This document shows positions 17,435 through 26,364 of a stretch of 64,000 bases of DNA, piece by piece. How positions within the stretch are numbered: the first letter of the stretch is position 1; each line of letters starts with the position of its first letter. The stretch lies in contig DATENU010000021.1 in NCBI GenBank assembly GCA_035274845.1, positions 62,001-126,000 on the forward strand. The letters run 5' to 3'. Under the pieces are notes generated by a model. The model did no database searches. It saw only the letters and a list, made by a program, of their open reading frames with translations, and was not told where the DNA came from. Source of the DNA: Chthoniobacterales bacterium. GTDB taxonomy: Bacteria; Verrucomicrobiota; Verrucomicrobiia; Chthoniobacterales; UBA10450. Both the position numbers and the translations under genes were made by a program.

Positions 17435-18844
17435 TCAGGCGAGGGCAGCGTGAATTTTATTAGTTTCTCGTTCAAGTTTTCTGAATGTTTGTCTGGCCCG
17501 ATCGAAATTATTTTTCCGGCCTTGCGTCTCCAGGCGCGCGGCCAAAGTTTCGGCGGCGCCGGCGCCAAAATAGCGGAGCGAGCTGAGTAACTTGTGCGCC
17601 TGGGCGGCGAGCGCCGGTCCGTCCTGCCGCAGGAGCGCCTCCCCAATCGCCGCCATCATTCCCGGTGTGCTTTCCCGGAATATCGAAATCAATTCAGCTC
17701 TCAATTGTTCGTCCCCGTCGCAATGGGGCAGAAGCCGATCGTGAAGCGAAGACGTTTTGCCGGAACTCCGACGCGCGCTCTCCACCAGACTCAACACTCC
17801 CAACAGATCCTCTTTGCGCAGCGGTTTCGCGATGTAGTCGTCCATTCCGGCGGCAAGACAGCGCTCGCGGTCGCCGGCCATCGCATGCGCGGTCATGGCC
17901 ACGATCTTTAGGTGAAGGCCGGTTGCAGTCTCCTGTGCGCGAATCCGGCGCGTCGCTTCCAGGCCATCCATTTCCGGCATTTGCACGTCCATCAAGACCA
18001 AGTCGAACTCCTGGGTGCTGGCCGCCTCGACCGCCTCGCGCCCATTCGCCGCATGCCGGATCGAATGACCGCGCTTTCCCAGAATCCCAACGGCGACCGC
18101 GCGGTTGATTACGTTATCCTCGGCCAGCAAGATGCGCAGACCGCCGTTAGCTGCTGCTCCGTCGGTCGCGGTGTCAGGGCCGGCCTCGATATCCTCGGTA
18201 TGTCCGAGCGCGACGAGGATCGCATCGAGCAGCTCCGACTGGCAGACCGGTTTGGTCAAATAACTGGCCACGCCTAATTTTCCGCAACGCGCGGCTGCGC
18301 CCGACGGCATTGCGGAAGAGAGCATCATCACCGTCGCGCCAGAAAGCTCCGCGTGTTCGCGAATTTTTTCCGCCACCATGAAACCGTCCATTTCCGGCAT
18401 CATCCCGTCGAGGAGCACCAGAGGATAAGGTCTCTCCGCATGGGCGGCTCGAAGCATCTCGACGATCGCCGCGGCGCCCGATGCAACCACGGCCGGCTTC
18501 ATTCGCCAGTTTGCCAGCATGTCGCGCAGAATGCGGCGATTCACCGCGTTGTCGTCGACGACCAGGACGCGCATGCCATCGAGTGAAGCAGGGTCCAGAT
18601 GACGGATGTCGGGCGCGGGGGTCTGGCGCACGGCCAGATGCGCCGTAAAATGAAACTTCGTGCCCCGGCCCACGGCGCTCTCGATCCAGATGCGTCCACC
18701 CATTTGCTGGGCAAGGCGCGCCGCGATGGCGAGTCCGAGTCCGGTTCCGCCATAGGTCCTTGTCGTCGTGCCGTCCGCCTGGGCGAAGGCCTCGAAAATC
18801 AACGCCTGCTTGTCCGCCGGGATGCCGATGCCCGTGTCGCTCAC
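17435..18844 (-). CDS. Hybrid sensor kinase, C-terminal part (HATPase end, two receivers, Hpt), split by frameshift
   Basis: The 3' portion of the kinase that begins at 21233. It opens inside HATPase_c (SDTGIGIPADKQ, GTGLGLAIAARLA), then has receiver 1 (RVLVVDDNAVN, LLDGMMPEMDG, YLTKPVC), receiver 2 (RILLAEDNVIN, LMDVQMPEMDG, YIAKPLR) and a C-terminal Hpt with AQAHKLLSSLRYFGA, whose histidine is the phosphotransfer site. The ATG at 18844 is internal to a domain, so this is not a natural start. Removing one base in the run at 18849-18851 joins it in frame to the upstream part, giving about 1265 residues of the BarA/ArcB-like class. This is either a recent mutation or a sequencing error. Confidence 0.8.
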   Translation of the reverse strand: MSDTGIGIPADKQALIFEAFAQADGTTTRTYGGTGLGLAIAARLAQQMGGRIWIESAVGRGTKFHFTAHLAVRQTPAPDIRHLDPASLDGMRVLVVDDNAVNRRILRDMLANWRMKPAVVASGAAAIVEMLRAAHAERPYPLVLLDGMMPEMDGFMVAEKIREHAELSGATVMMLSSAMPSGAAARCGKLGVASYLTKPVCQSELLDAILVALGHTEDIEAGPDTATDGAAANGGLRILLAEDNVINRAVAVGILGKRGHSIRHAANGREAVEAASTQEFDLVLMDVQMPEMDGLEATRRIRAQETATGLHLKIVAMTAHAMAGDRERCLAAGMDDYIAKPLRKEDLLGVLSLVESARRSSGKTSSLHDRLLPHCDGDEQLRAELISIFRESTPGMMAAIGEALLRQDGPALAAQAHKLLSSLRYFGAGAAETLAARLETQGRKNNFDRARQTFRKLERETNKIHAALA

Positions 18845-21233
18845 CGTGAAACCGCAGGCACTCTTTGTCGCCGCCCGGTTCGACCGCGATGGCCAGCGTC
18901 ACATCCCCGCGGTCGGTGAACTTGATCGCGTTGTCGATCAGGTTCGTAAGGATCTGACGCAAGCGCATCGCATCGCCAACCACGTGATCGGGCACCCCAG
19001 CGGGAATATCGGCCGTGAGCTCAAGACCTTTCTGGTCGGCCCGGAGCGCGAGCGGTTTGAGCAGGTTCCCGATGCAATTTCGGAGACTGAAACCGATATC
19101 TTCCAACTCCATCTTGCCGGCTTCGATCTTGGAAAAATCCAGGATATCGTTGATCAACCCAAGGAGCGAATGAGCGGAGGATTTCGCCATGTTGAGATAC
19201 TCCCGCTGGGTGCGATCGAGACTCGTTTCGAGGACCAGGTCCGTCATGCCGATGATGCCGTTCATCGGGGTGCGAATCTCGTGGCTCATGTTCGCGACGA
19301 ATTCGCTCTTGGCCCGGCTGGCTGCTTCGGCCGTATCCTTCGCTCGGCGTAGTTCTTCCTCCGCGCGTTTGCGCTCCGCGATATCGGTGAAGACGACAAC
19401 CGCGCCCTTGATGTCGTCCGAAGATCCCCGGATGGGGGCCACCGTAAACTCTACCGGGAAGGAGCTGCCATCACCCCGCCAAAAGGTATCATCGCTAACC
19501 CGTCGCAGGGCGCCATCGCGCATCGTGGCGTAGATAGGACACTTTTCGACGGGGTAGGGAGAGCCGTCCCCATGAGAATGATGCATCGTCGCATGCGCCG
19601 GTTTTCCAGTTAACTCTTCCGGTTGGCAGCCGAGCATTTTGGCTGCGGCCGGATTTTCGAAAATAATCTTCCCGTTCTTGTCGATCCCGTGAACACCGTG
19701 GCCGATTCCGTCGAGGAGCGCTTGCTGGAATTCCTGCAAACGCCGGCGTTCCGTTTCTTGATGTTTTTGACCGGTAACATCTTCTCCGATACTGGCCGTG
19801 CCGATCACCTCGCCGGAGGTGGAGCGCAGAACCGAATTATTCCATCGGATCAGGCGGCGCGCCCCGGAACGAGTCATGATTTCATTTTCGTGATGCCAGG
19901 CGACCGGCAGATCATTGAGCAAAGAGGAGTGGACGCCGTGGAGCTCATCCGCCAGTTCGGCCGGCACGAAAAGGTCGAACCAATTGCGGCCTATGATCGT
20001 TTCCCGCTCCCAGCCGGTGAGTCGAAGCAGGTGATCGTTGCAATAAGTGATCCGCGCGTTCTCATCGAGCATCATCGAGACAAGCTCGAGATTGCCGAGC
20101 ATGTCGCGAAAGCGACGATCGCTTTCGCGTAACGCGTCCGCTGCCTGTTTGCGTTCGGTGATGTCACTGGCAATACCGGTAAATCGAATCACGTTGCCGG
20201 CGCTATCGAGGACTTGAAACCCGCGACTCAAGATCCAGCGCGTCGTGCCGTCGGGACGCACGATTGGAAATTCAACCGTGACCCTCGCTTTATCGGTCGC
20301 GAGTCGGGTAAAGCTTTCATACACGCGGGCGCGGTCTTCGGCCGGGATTGCGTCCGCCCACTCCTGCGGATTGGCGTACAGGCTTTCAGTGGTCCGGCCC
20401 CAGATTTCCTGATAGCCCGCGCTGACGTAGTGGATGGCCTGGAAATCCGGCGCAGTAATCCAAAAGACGTCCTGAACGTTGTCCGCCAACTGGTTGAATT
20501 TTACCTCGCTTTCGCGCAAGACTTCCTCCATTCGCTTGCGCTCGGCGATCTGGCTTTCAAGGAATTCGTTGTGCCGCCTCGATCGCCGCGCCAGTGCTGC
20601 CGCCGCCAGGCCCGCTCCAATCGCGATCAGGATCGCAAGGATGACAATGAAATGGCCTGCTGCCCGAATCCGAGAAATGCGGCGGTCCGTCGTCGCCGCA
20701 ATCCCGGCGACCTCCATCTGGACGTGATTTGTCATCGCACCGATCGCCTGCTGATATCGGTCGTAAGCGGGGATTTGTTTCGAGACGGCGAATTCGTTGG
20801 TTTCGCCGTGCCGGTTCGCGCGGCTCAGGCTGAGAAGCTCCTCGGTCCGCTCGAGGTATTCCTTTCGCGCTTGCAGGACGCCAGCGTAGAGCTGTCCCTC
20901 TTTCTGCGTATCGACGAACTTCTCATAAGCCGCGATCGTCGCCGCGTTCGTGCGGTCGATCTCCTGAATAGTCTGTTCGTGTGCCTGGTCCTCGGCGGAT
21001 GACGACGCGAGGATGTGCCGAAAAATTACAGCCTGCATTGGGCCCACGTTTTGCCCGGCGACCGCCACGAGCGCGGCTTCGTCTACGACGTAGGAAAGTT
21101 GCTTTTGCGTGTGCTGTTGAATCGAGCGGAGGCTGAAAAAAAGGAACGCCCCGATTAAGCCGAGGATCGTGATGAGCATCCCGAACATCGCAAGGACCTG
21201 CTTGCTGAAGGGAAGTCGATTGAGCCTGTTCAT
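18174..21233 (-). CDS. Membrane hybrid sensor kinase, N-terminal part, frameshifted near 18850
   Basis: The 5' portion of a membrane hybrid kinase. Two membrane helices (about residues 13-33 and 193-213) flank a helical periplasmic sensor domain. Three PAS/PAC units follow (each ending GIASDITERKQ-like), then HisKA with SHEIRTPMNG (H651) and the HATPase N-box TNLIDNAIKFTD. The reading is coherent to about residue 795 (CLRF). Beyond 18851 the frame is wrong (FHGERHGHRHPGG where TVSDTGIGIP is expected) and the last 225 residues are meaningless. The proper continuation is the frame that starts at 18844. Upstream it overlaps a small membrane gene through ATGA. Confidence 0.8.
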   Translation of the reverse strand: MNRLNRLPFSKQVLAMFGMLITILGLIGAFLFFSLRSIQQHTQKQLSYVVDEAALVAVAGQNVGPMQAVIFRHILASSSAEDQAHEQTIQEIDRTNAATIAAYEKFVDTQKEGQLYAGVLQARKEYLERTEELLSLSRANRHGETNEFAVSKQIPAYDRYQQAIGAMTNHVQMEVAGIAATTDRRISRIRAAGHFIVILAILIAIGAGLAAAALARRSRRHNEFLESQIAERKRMEEVLRESEVKFNQLADNVQDVFWITAPDFQAIHYVSAGYQEIWGRTTESLYANPQEWADAIPAEDRARVYESFTRLATDKARVTVEFPIVRPDGTTRWILSRGFQVLDSAGNVIRFTGIASDITERKQAADALRESDRRFRDMLGNLELVSMMLDENARITYCNDHLLRLTGWERETIIGRNWFDLFVPAELADELHGVHSSLLNDLPVAWHHENEIMTRSGARRLIRWNNSVLRSTSGEVIGTASIGEDVTGQKHQETERRRLQEFQQALLDGIGHGVHGIDKNGKIIFENPAAAKMLGCQPEELTGKPAHATMHHSHGDGSPYPVEKCPIYATMRDGALRRVSDDTFWRGDGSSFPVEFTVAPIRGSSDDIKGAVVVFTDIAERKRAEEELRRAKDTAEAASRAKSEFVANMSHEIRTPMNGIIGMTDLVLETSLDRTQREYLNMAKSSAHSLLGLINDILDFSKIEAGKMELEDIGFSLRNCIGNLLKPLALRADQKGLELTADIPAGVPDHVVGDAMRLRQILTNLIDNAIKFTDRGDVTLAIAVEPGGDKECLRFHGERHGHRHPGGQAGVDFRGLRPGGRHDDKDLWRNRTRTRHRGAPCPANGWTHLDRERRGPGHEVSFYGASGRAPDPRARHPSSGPCFTRWHARPGRRRQRGESPHSARHAGKLANEAGRGCIGRRGDRRDASSRPCGETLSSGAPRRDDAGNGRFHGGGKNSRTRGAFWRDGDDALFRNAVGRSRALRKIRRGQLFDQTGLPVGAARCDPRRARTYRGYRGRP

Positions 21234-21424
21234 CGGGGCGGCGGAGTGGAAGCCGCGAGCTCCGCCGCGATGTCTTCATAGAAATGGGTTACGTCGGTGG
21301 TGGACCGCGCCGAAAGCTGAGGCGGCCGGGTCGTCTCGAACCGCAATCCGGCGAAGGAGAGGATCGCGGCAATCACCAAAAGAAGTGGAATGCCGATTGA
21401 GCGGAATGGACTGGATGAATACAC
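21230..21424 (-). CDS. Small membrane protein
   Basis: A 64-residue protein with one hydrophobic segment (IGIPLLLVIAAILSFAGL, about residues 10-27) and a polar tail containing DVTHFYEDIAAELA. It starts at GTG 21424. Its stop overlaps the kinase start as ATGA, a strong sign of translational coupling. It may be an accessory or signal-modulating subunit of the membrane kinase; no family is recognised. Confidence 0.55.
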   Translation of the reverse strand: MYSSSPFRSIGIPLLLVIAAILSFAGLRFETTRPPQLSARSTTDVTHFYEDIAAELAASTPPPR

Positions 21425-21517
21425 GCCGTGCGTAGGTAGCGAACGACATGCGCGGGAGAGCGCGGGAACTACCTAATCGCCGGTGGATAGCCCGCGAGAC
21501 GAGGTATACTTCGTTCG

Positions 21518-24088
21518 GTGACGCGACAATATCTCCGCATTTTTCGCTGGCACGTGCTGCGGTATCTGCGGCGGCATCCGCTCCTGGGCTTGCTGAATAT
21601 TCTGAGTGTCGCGCTCGGCGTGGCCGTTTTTCTCGCGACTCAGATTGCGAACCAGAGCGCGAACCACGCTTTCGCGGCGAGCGTCGATCTCATCGCGGGC
21701 AAGGCCGAGCTCGAAATCACTTCGCCGTCACGGCAGTTGCCGGAGACAGTGTTCCCCCAGGTCGCGGCCGTGCCGGGCATTTCCGGGGCGACGCCGCTGG
21801 TCCACGGGTTTGTCCCGTTGCGGGATTTTCCCGGCGACTATCTCGAGATCCTCGGAATCGATGTTTTCACGAACGCGCCATTCCGCACGTTTGATCCGGC
21901 GAACTTCGATGCCAGCGAGCTCGATCTCCAGCGCTGGCTCGGCTCGCCGAACGCCGTCGCGGTCTCGGAGGAATTCGTTCGACAGCATCGCCTCAAGCAG
22001 GGAGACAAAGTCCGGGTCCGGGCCGGTGGGCGCGATATCGAATTGGAAATTGGCTTTTTCCTGCGCAAAGACGACACCTTCGATCCGCACTTCGCGGCCA
22101 TGGATATCGGCTGGGCGCAGGAGTTGTTAGGCCGGCGCGGCGAGCTCAGCAGCATTCAACTGAAGTTGGAGGACCGAAGCAAACGGGAGGCGGCCGTGGC
22201 GGCGTTGCGCGCGATCATTCCCCGGGATGCGCGGGTCGCGGCCCCGGCCCGGCGAACTGAGGAAGTCGAGAAAATGCTCGGCGGATTTCAGCTCAATCTG
22301 GCGCTCACGAGCCTGGTTTCGCTCTTCGTCGGAATGTTTCTGATTTACAACACCGTTTCGGCGTCGGTCGTCCGGCGTCAGCATGAGATCGGCATCCTTC
22401 GTTCGTTAGGCGCAACCCGGGGCGAAGTCCGGATGTTGTTCCTCGCCGAAGCGATCGTCCTCGGCGGTATTGGCGCGTCCCTCGGTTTGCTTGGGGGACT
22501 TGCGCTGGCTCGCGTTTTGACCAACGCCGTTTCGGCCACGATCACGTCGCTGTACGTCCTGGTAAGTGTCCGCGATCTCGCGTTGCCGTTCTGGCTGTTT
22601 GCCCTCGCGTGGGGAATCGGTGTCGCGTCAGTGATCTTTTCCGCCTGGGTCCCGGCCCACCAAGCCGCCGGACAAAGACCGGTCGAAGCCCTTCACGGAG
22701 GCGCCAGGCTGGAGCGATCGGTGCTTCCTTCGGCCGCCTGGTTGGCCGGCGGGCTCGGCTGCGTTTTGGCCGCGGCCCTCTTTTCCTGTCTCGCGCTTTC
22801 CACCGGCCCACGCTGGCTCAGCTTCGTCGCGGCGTTCTTCGTGATCGCCGGGTTCTCTCTTCTCGTTCCGCGCCTGATGTTTCATTTCAGCACGGGAGTG
22901 GGGAACGCCTTTCGCGCTTTTCGGGCCCGGCGCCGGCAGGTGAAGATGGAGACCGAGCTCGCCGCCGCAAATCTTCGCCGGGCGCTTCTGCGCAATTCCG
23001 TGACCGTCGCCGCGCTCGCCATCGCCGTGGCCATGACCGTCGGCGTGAGCGTCATGGTGTTTTCCTTTCGCAAAACCGTCGAAGCCTGGATCAACCAAAC
23101 GCTCTTGGCCGATCTCTTCATTACGCCGGCTGCGAACGAGGCCTTCGGTGATTCCGCCTTCTTTCCCCGCGAGGCGTTCCAGTTTCTCGCGGCCCATCCC
23201 GCGGTCGAAACCGCCGATACTTTCCGGGCGGTTGAAGTCGCGATGGGCGAGAGCGACGTGGCCCTGGCCGCGATCACCGGGATTCGCCGCGAATTTCAAT
23301 TTCTCCGCGGTGATCACACTTCGCTCATCCGCCGATTTCACGGGGAGGTCTGCGTTTTCGTTTCCGAAAGCTTTGCCCGCCGTCACCGCGTTCGCGAGAA
23401 CGACACGATCGAATTGATGACGCCGGGCGGGCCGCGTTCATTCCCGGTGGCCGCGATTTTCTACGACTACGTCACCGATCAGGGCATCATTTATCTGAGC
23501 GAAGAGAACTTCGTTCGCTTCTGGCACGACGACCGCATTCACAGCGTCGCGGTCTACCTGAAAAGCGGGCACACCGCCGGGGAAGTAACCGATGAATTCC
23601 GGGCGCGGTTCGGCCAGGCGGGACAATTCGCGATTTTTTCCAATGAATCGTTGCGACGGCGGATCTTCGAGATTTTCGATCAAACCTTCGCCGTCACTTA
23701 CGTCCTCCTGCTCATCTCGATCTTCGTCGCCATCACCGGAATTTTTCTGTCCCTGACCATATTGATCGCCGAAAGGCGAAGGGAGCTGGCCATTCTGCGC
23801 GCCATCGGGGCCAGCGCCGGTCAAATTCGGCGGCTCCTGTTGACCGAAACGGCGATGCTCGGTTTGCTGGCGGCAGCGGTCGGGCTGGTCTGCGGACTAT
23901 CCCTTGCGTTCGTCCTGACTGGCGTCATCAATCGCGTCTTCTTCGGCTGGACGATTCATCTCGCGTTCCCCTGGAAGAGCCTGGCTTGGACGCCGGTATG
24001 GATTCTCGCCGCGGCCATCATGGCGGGGATTGTCCCGGCCTGGCGCGCCAGCCGGATGGAATTGGCGGATAACCTTCGGGACGAATGA
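21518..24088 (+). CDS. ABC transporter permease, FtsX/MacB type
   Basis: An 856-residue membrane protein with the duplicated FtsX layout: an N-terminal helix (LLGLLNILSVALGVAVFLA), a periplasmic domain, three helices around 265-390 with the motif RRQHEIGILRSLGA, a further central set, a second periplasmic domain (580-720), and three C-terminal helices with ERRRELAILRAIGAS. Such permeases move lipids or lipoproteins or act mechanically with an ATPase of the LolD/MacB class. No ATPase gene is adjacent. The following lipocalin gene overlaps by four bases, as in Att-type (attEFGH) loci. The start is probably the GTG at 21518. Confidence 0.85.
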   Translation: MTRQYLRIFRWHVLRYLRRHPLLGLLNILSVALGVAVFLATQIANQSANHAFAASVDLIAGKAELEITSPSRQLPETVFPQVAAVPGISGATPLVHGFVPLRDFPGDYLEILGIDVFTNAPFRTFDPANFDASELDLQRWLGSPNAVAVSEEFVRQHRLKQGDKVRVRAGGRDIELEIGFFLRKDDTFDPHFAAMDIGWAQELLGRRGELSSIQLKLEDRSKREAAVAALRAIIPRDARVAAPARRTEEVEKMLGGFQLNLALTSLVSLFVGMFLIYNTVSASVVRRQHEIGILRSLGATRGEVRMLFLAEAIVLGGIGASLGLLGGLALARVLTNAVSATITSLYVLVSVRDLALPFWLFALAWGIGVASVIFSAWVPAHQAAGQRPVEALHGGARLERSVLPSAAWLAGGLGCVLAAALFSCLALSTGPRWLSFVAAFFVIAGFSLLVPRLMFHFSTGVGNAFRAFRARRRQVKMETELAAANLRRALLRNSVTVAALAIAVAMTVGVSVMVFSFRKTVEAWINQTLLADLFITPAANEAFGDSAFFPREAFQFLAAHPAVETADTFRAVEVAMGESDVALAAITGIRREFQFLRGDHTSLIRRFHGEVCVFVSESFARRHRVRENDTIELMTPGGPRSFPVAAIFYDYVTDQGIIYLSEENFVRFWHDDRIHSVAVYLKSGHTAGEVTDEFRARFGQAGQFAIFSNESLRRRIFEIFDQTFAVTYVLLLISIFVAITGIFLSLTILIAERRRELAILRAIGASAGQIRRLLLTETAMLGLLAAAVGLVCGLSLAFVLTGVINRVFFGWTIHLAFPWKSLAWTPVWILAAAIMAGIVPAWRASRMELADNLRDE

Positions 24089-25236
24089 ACATGAAATTTC
24101 GATTCTCGATTTTGAAAGCCCGGCCTCGCCAGCTACGCTGGCTGCGTTACGGCGAATTTCGATTGTTTGTCATCACTTTTGCCCTGACTGCGTCCGCGGC
24201 TGATTGGAAGACGGCTGAGCCCGGATGGCATTATGAATTCCCCCGGGATCACCGCAGCCATCAAGAATTCAAGACGGAGTGGTGGTACTTCACCGGAAAC
24301 GTTTTCGACGCGGACGGCCATCGGTTCGGATACGAGCTGACTTTCTTCCGTCAGGGCATCAGGCCCGCGGGAGGACGCGATCCGAACGCCTCTCGCTTCA
24401 TTATCGACGATCTCAAGTTCGCGCACTTCGCCATTACGAACGTCGCCGGAAAACAGTTTCGCTTCGAACAGAAAACGAATCGTGGTGCTTTCGGCGAAGC
24501 TGGGTTCGACGATGGACAGCGCCTGGCCTGGATACAGAACTGGACGCTGGAGTTGACCGGAGAAAACCAGTTCGAACTTCAGGCGGCGACAAGTTTCGGC
24601 GCCTTGCGTCTCCATCTTCGCCCGGCCAAGGCACCGGCGATCCACGGCGAGAACGGCGTGAGCACGAAGACCGCCGACGGAACGGCTGCGTCTCACTATT
24701 ATTCCCTGACGCGCCTCGAGACGAGCGGCGAACTGACTTTCGATGGAACGAAGTACCAGGTCCACGGGGCGAGCTGGTTCGACCACGAATGGTCGACGAG
24801 CCAGCTTGGCAGAGGACATGTCGGTTGGGATTGGGTTTGCCTGCAATGGGAGGACGGCGCCGAGTTGATGCTCTACCGAATGCGGCTCGCCAACGGCGAG
24901 GCGGATCCGGCGTCGAGCGGCAGCTGGATCGCGCCGGATGGGACCACGAAGCACCTTCGCGCCTCCGATTTCCAAATGACACCACTTGAATTCTGGGAAA
25001 GCAAAAAAAGCGGCGGCCGCTACCCGGTTGCGTGGAAGGTCACGATCCCGGGAGAAAAGATCGAGTTCACGCTGAAGCGAGCGCTCGAGGAGCAGGAACT
25101 GCGGATCGCCCCGATTACCTATTGGGAAGGCGCCATCGATGCGAACGGGACGCGGGAGGGCCAGGCTGTGACGGGCCGCGGATATCTCGAGCTGACCGGT
25201 TATGCCGGGCGGCTGGGCAATGAGTTGAACCGTTGA
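24085..25236 (+). CDS. AttH/CrtC-like lipocalin-fold protein
   Basis: A 383-residue exported protein. Conserved features are WHYEFPRDH, the TEWWYFTGNV signature (about residue 66), a central HYYSLTRLETSGEL and SWFDHEWSTSQLG, all typical of the CrtC/AttH lipocalin superfamily with two beta-barrel domains. A hydrophobic stretch near residues 25-37 could export it. It overlaps the permease stop (ATGA), and AttH-like proteins are usually encoded with FtsX-type permeases, so it may bind a lipid or hydrophobic substrate moved by that transporter. Catalysis as in carotenoid hydratases is possible but not shown. Confidence 0.8.
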   Translation: MNMKFRFSILKARPRQLRWLRYGEFRLFVITFALTASAADWKTAEPGWHYEFPRDHRSHQEFKTEWWYFTGNVFDADGHRFGYELTFFRQGIRPAGGRDPNASRFIIDDLKFAHFAITNVAGKQFRFEQKTNRGAFGEAGFDDGQRLAWIQNWTLELTGENQFELQAATSFGALRLHLRPAKAPAIHGENGVSTKTADGTAASHYYSLTRLETSGELTFDGTKYQVHGASWFDHEWSTSQLGRGHVGWDWVCLQWEDGAELMLYRMRLANGEADPASSGSWIAPDGTTKHLRASDFQMTPLEFWESKKSGGRYPVAWKVTIPGEKIEFTLKRALEEQELRIAPITYWEGAIDANGTREGQAVTGRGYLELTGYAGRLGNELNR

Positions 25237-25278
25237 ACCGTTGAAGGCTGAAGCGTGCGGCCGCTTTAACGGTTCAAC
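25224..25278. terminator. Inverted repeat between convergent genes
   Basis: GTTGAACCGTT occurs twice (25224-25234 and 25232-25242), and its reverse complement AACGGTTCAAC lies at 25268-25278. The repeat sits over the stop of the lipocalin gene and beside the end of rpmH, so it may serve as a bidirectional terminator. There is no long T run. Confidence 0.35.
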
Positions 25279-25290
25279 GCTTTGACGCTA

Positions 25291-25464
25291 CTACGCCTTC
25301 GTATGCCGGGCGTAATGGACTTCCGTGCCCTTCGGCAGGAGGCGTTTACGTCCGCGCTGACGGCGCCGGGCGAGGGTGGCCCGCCCGCCTTTGGTGCTCA
25401 TGCGCGCGCGAAAACCATGCTGATTCTTTCGGGTGCGTTTTGAGCGCTGGAGCGTGCGTTTCAT
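25291..25464 (-). CDS. rpmH: 50S ribosomal protein L34
   Basis: A 57-residue basic protein beginning [24 protein letters not shown] and ending YARHTKA (read from the minus strand). The Arg/Lys-rich pattern, the segment HGFRARM and the following [17 protein letters not shown] are diagnostic for L34, a structural protein of the large ribosomal subunit. The length is slightly above the usual 44-50 residues because of a C-terminal extension. Its common partner rnpA is not next to it: the downstream space holds the convergent lipocalin gene. Confidence 0.93.
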   Translation of the reverse strand: MKRTLQRSKRTRKNQHGFRARMSTKGGRATLARRRQRGRKRLLPKGTEVHYARHTKA

Positions 25465-25717
25465 AGCTGAAGAGCGGCTACGTTAAGGGGTATCGCCCTC
25501 CTGTCAACCGTTCGCCTGCGGGCCCCCTCGTCATCGTGCTCGCTCCTGCTTCTGGGATTGGAGCCGGCACGCCATCGTGCCGGAGGGATGACGCGAGGCC
25601 TCGTTCTCAACGGCCTGAAGGCAGGCCGTCTCCAAGGCCTGTTGGCCGTCCATCTCCAAGGCGGAATCGGCAATCCGCATTGCCAGAGGGTTGCGTTTAT
25701 GGAATAACGGAGTGCCC
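25465..25717. other. Intergenic region between rpmH and GNAT gene
   Basis: It must contain the divergent promoters. A hairpin GGCACG-ccat-CGTGCC lies near 25566-25581, and the segment 25608-25670 repeats the words tccaaggc and ggccgtc. No gene was seen. Confidence 0.35.
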
Positions 25718-26197
25718 ATGAGCGAAGTCGTTATCGAGCCTGCCATTTTCGAAGACCTGGACGAGCTGTCCAATCTTTTGGGCGAGCTTTTTAGCGAGGA
25801 AAAAGACTTTCGCCCGAACAAGGAGAAACAGCTGCAAGGCTTGCGCCTCATCTTCGAGGAGCCGAATCGCGGGCGCGTTTTTGTCCTGCGGCGCGATCGC
25901 ACGATCGTCGCCATGATCAATCTGCTTTTCACGATCAGCACGGCCGAGGGCGGCTTTGTCATCCTCCTGGAGGACCTCGTCGTGCACGACTCGTTCCGAG
26001 GTCACGGCTACGGATCGCAACTGCTCGAATACGCGATCAATTTCGCGAAGCAGAAGAAGTTTTTGCGCATCACCCTGCTGACCGACCGGCCGGAGCTGCG
26101 CTCGCAGAATTTCTTCAAGCGCCACGGGTTTTACGAGTCCCACATGCTGCCGATGCGGCTGTTGATTGCCCCGGACGCGCCTTCGACCACGCTTTAA
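25718..26197 (+). CDS. GNAT-family N-acetyltransferase
   Basis: A 159-residue GNAT enzyme that would transfer an acetyl group from acetyl-CoA to an unknown amine. Motif A, the acetyl-CoA pyrophosphate loop, is VVHDSFRGHGYGSQLLEYA (R/Q-x-x-G-x-G/A form), and the C-terminal SQNFFKRHGFYES is motif B. The ATG at 25718 is chosen because residues ahead of it are not part of the fold. It is flanked by divergent rpmH and appears monocistronic. Confidence 0.88.
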   Translation: MSEVVIEPAIFEDLDELSNLLGELFSEEKDFRPNKEKQLQGLRLIFEEPNRGRVFVLRRDRTIVAMINLLFTISTAEGGFVILLEDLVVHDSFRGHGYGSQLLEYAINFAKQKKFLRITLLTDRPELRSQNFFKRHGFYESHMLPMRLLIAPDAPSTTL

Positions 26198-26364
26198 CTG
26201 AAGCGACGGGCTCGGAAGAGCGCGCGGTTCGGAAAACCGCCGGGCAGGAAGATGGGCGGTTTGCCCTTCGGTTGGACTCAGGGCCTTGAGCCTGTCGAAA
26301 CGGGAAAGCGCTTGGTCACGAAATCGTGCGCGCAGCCTCCTAATCAGTTGTAGATTTGCGGCCG

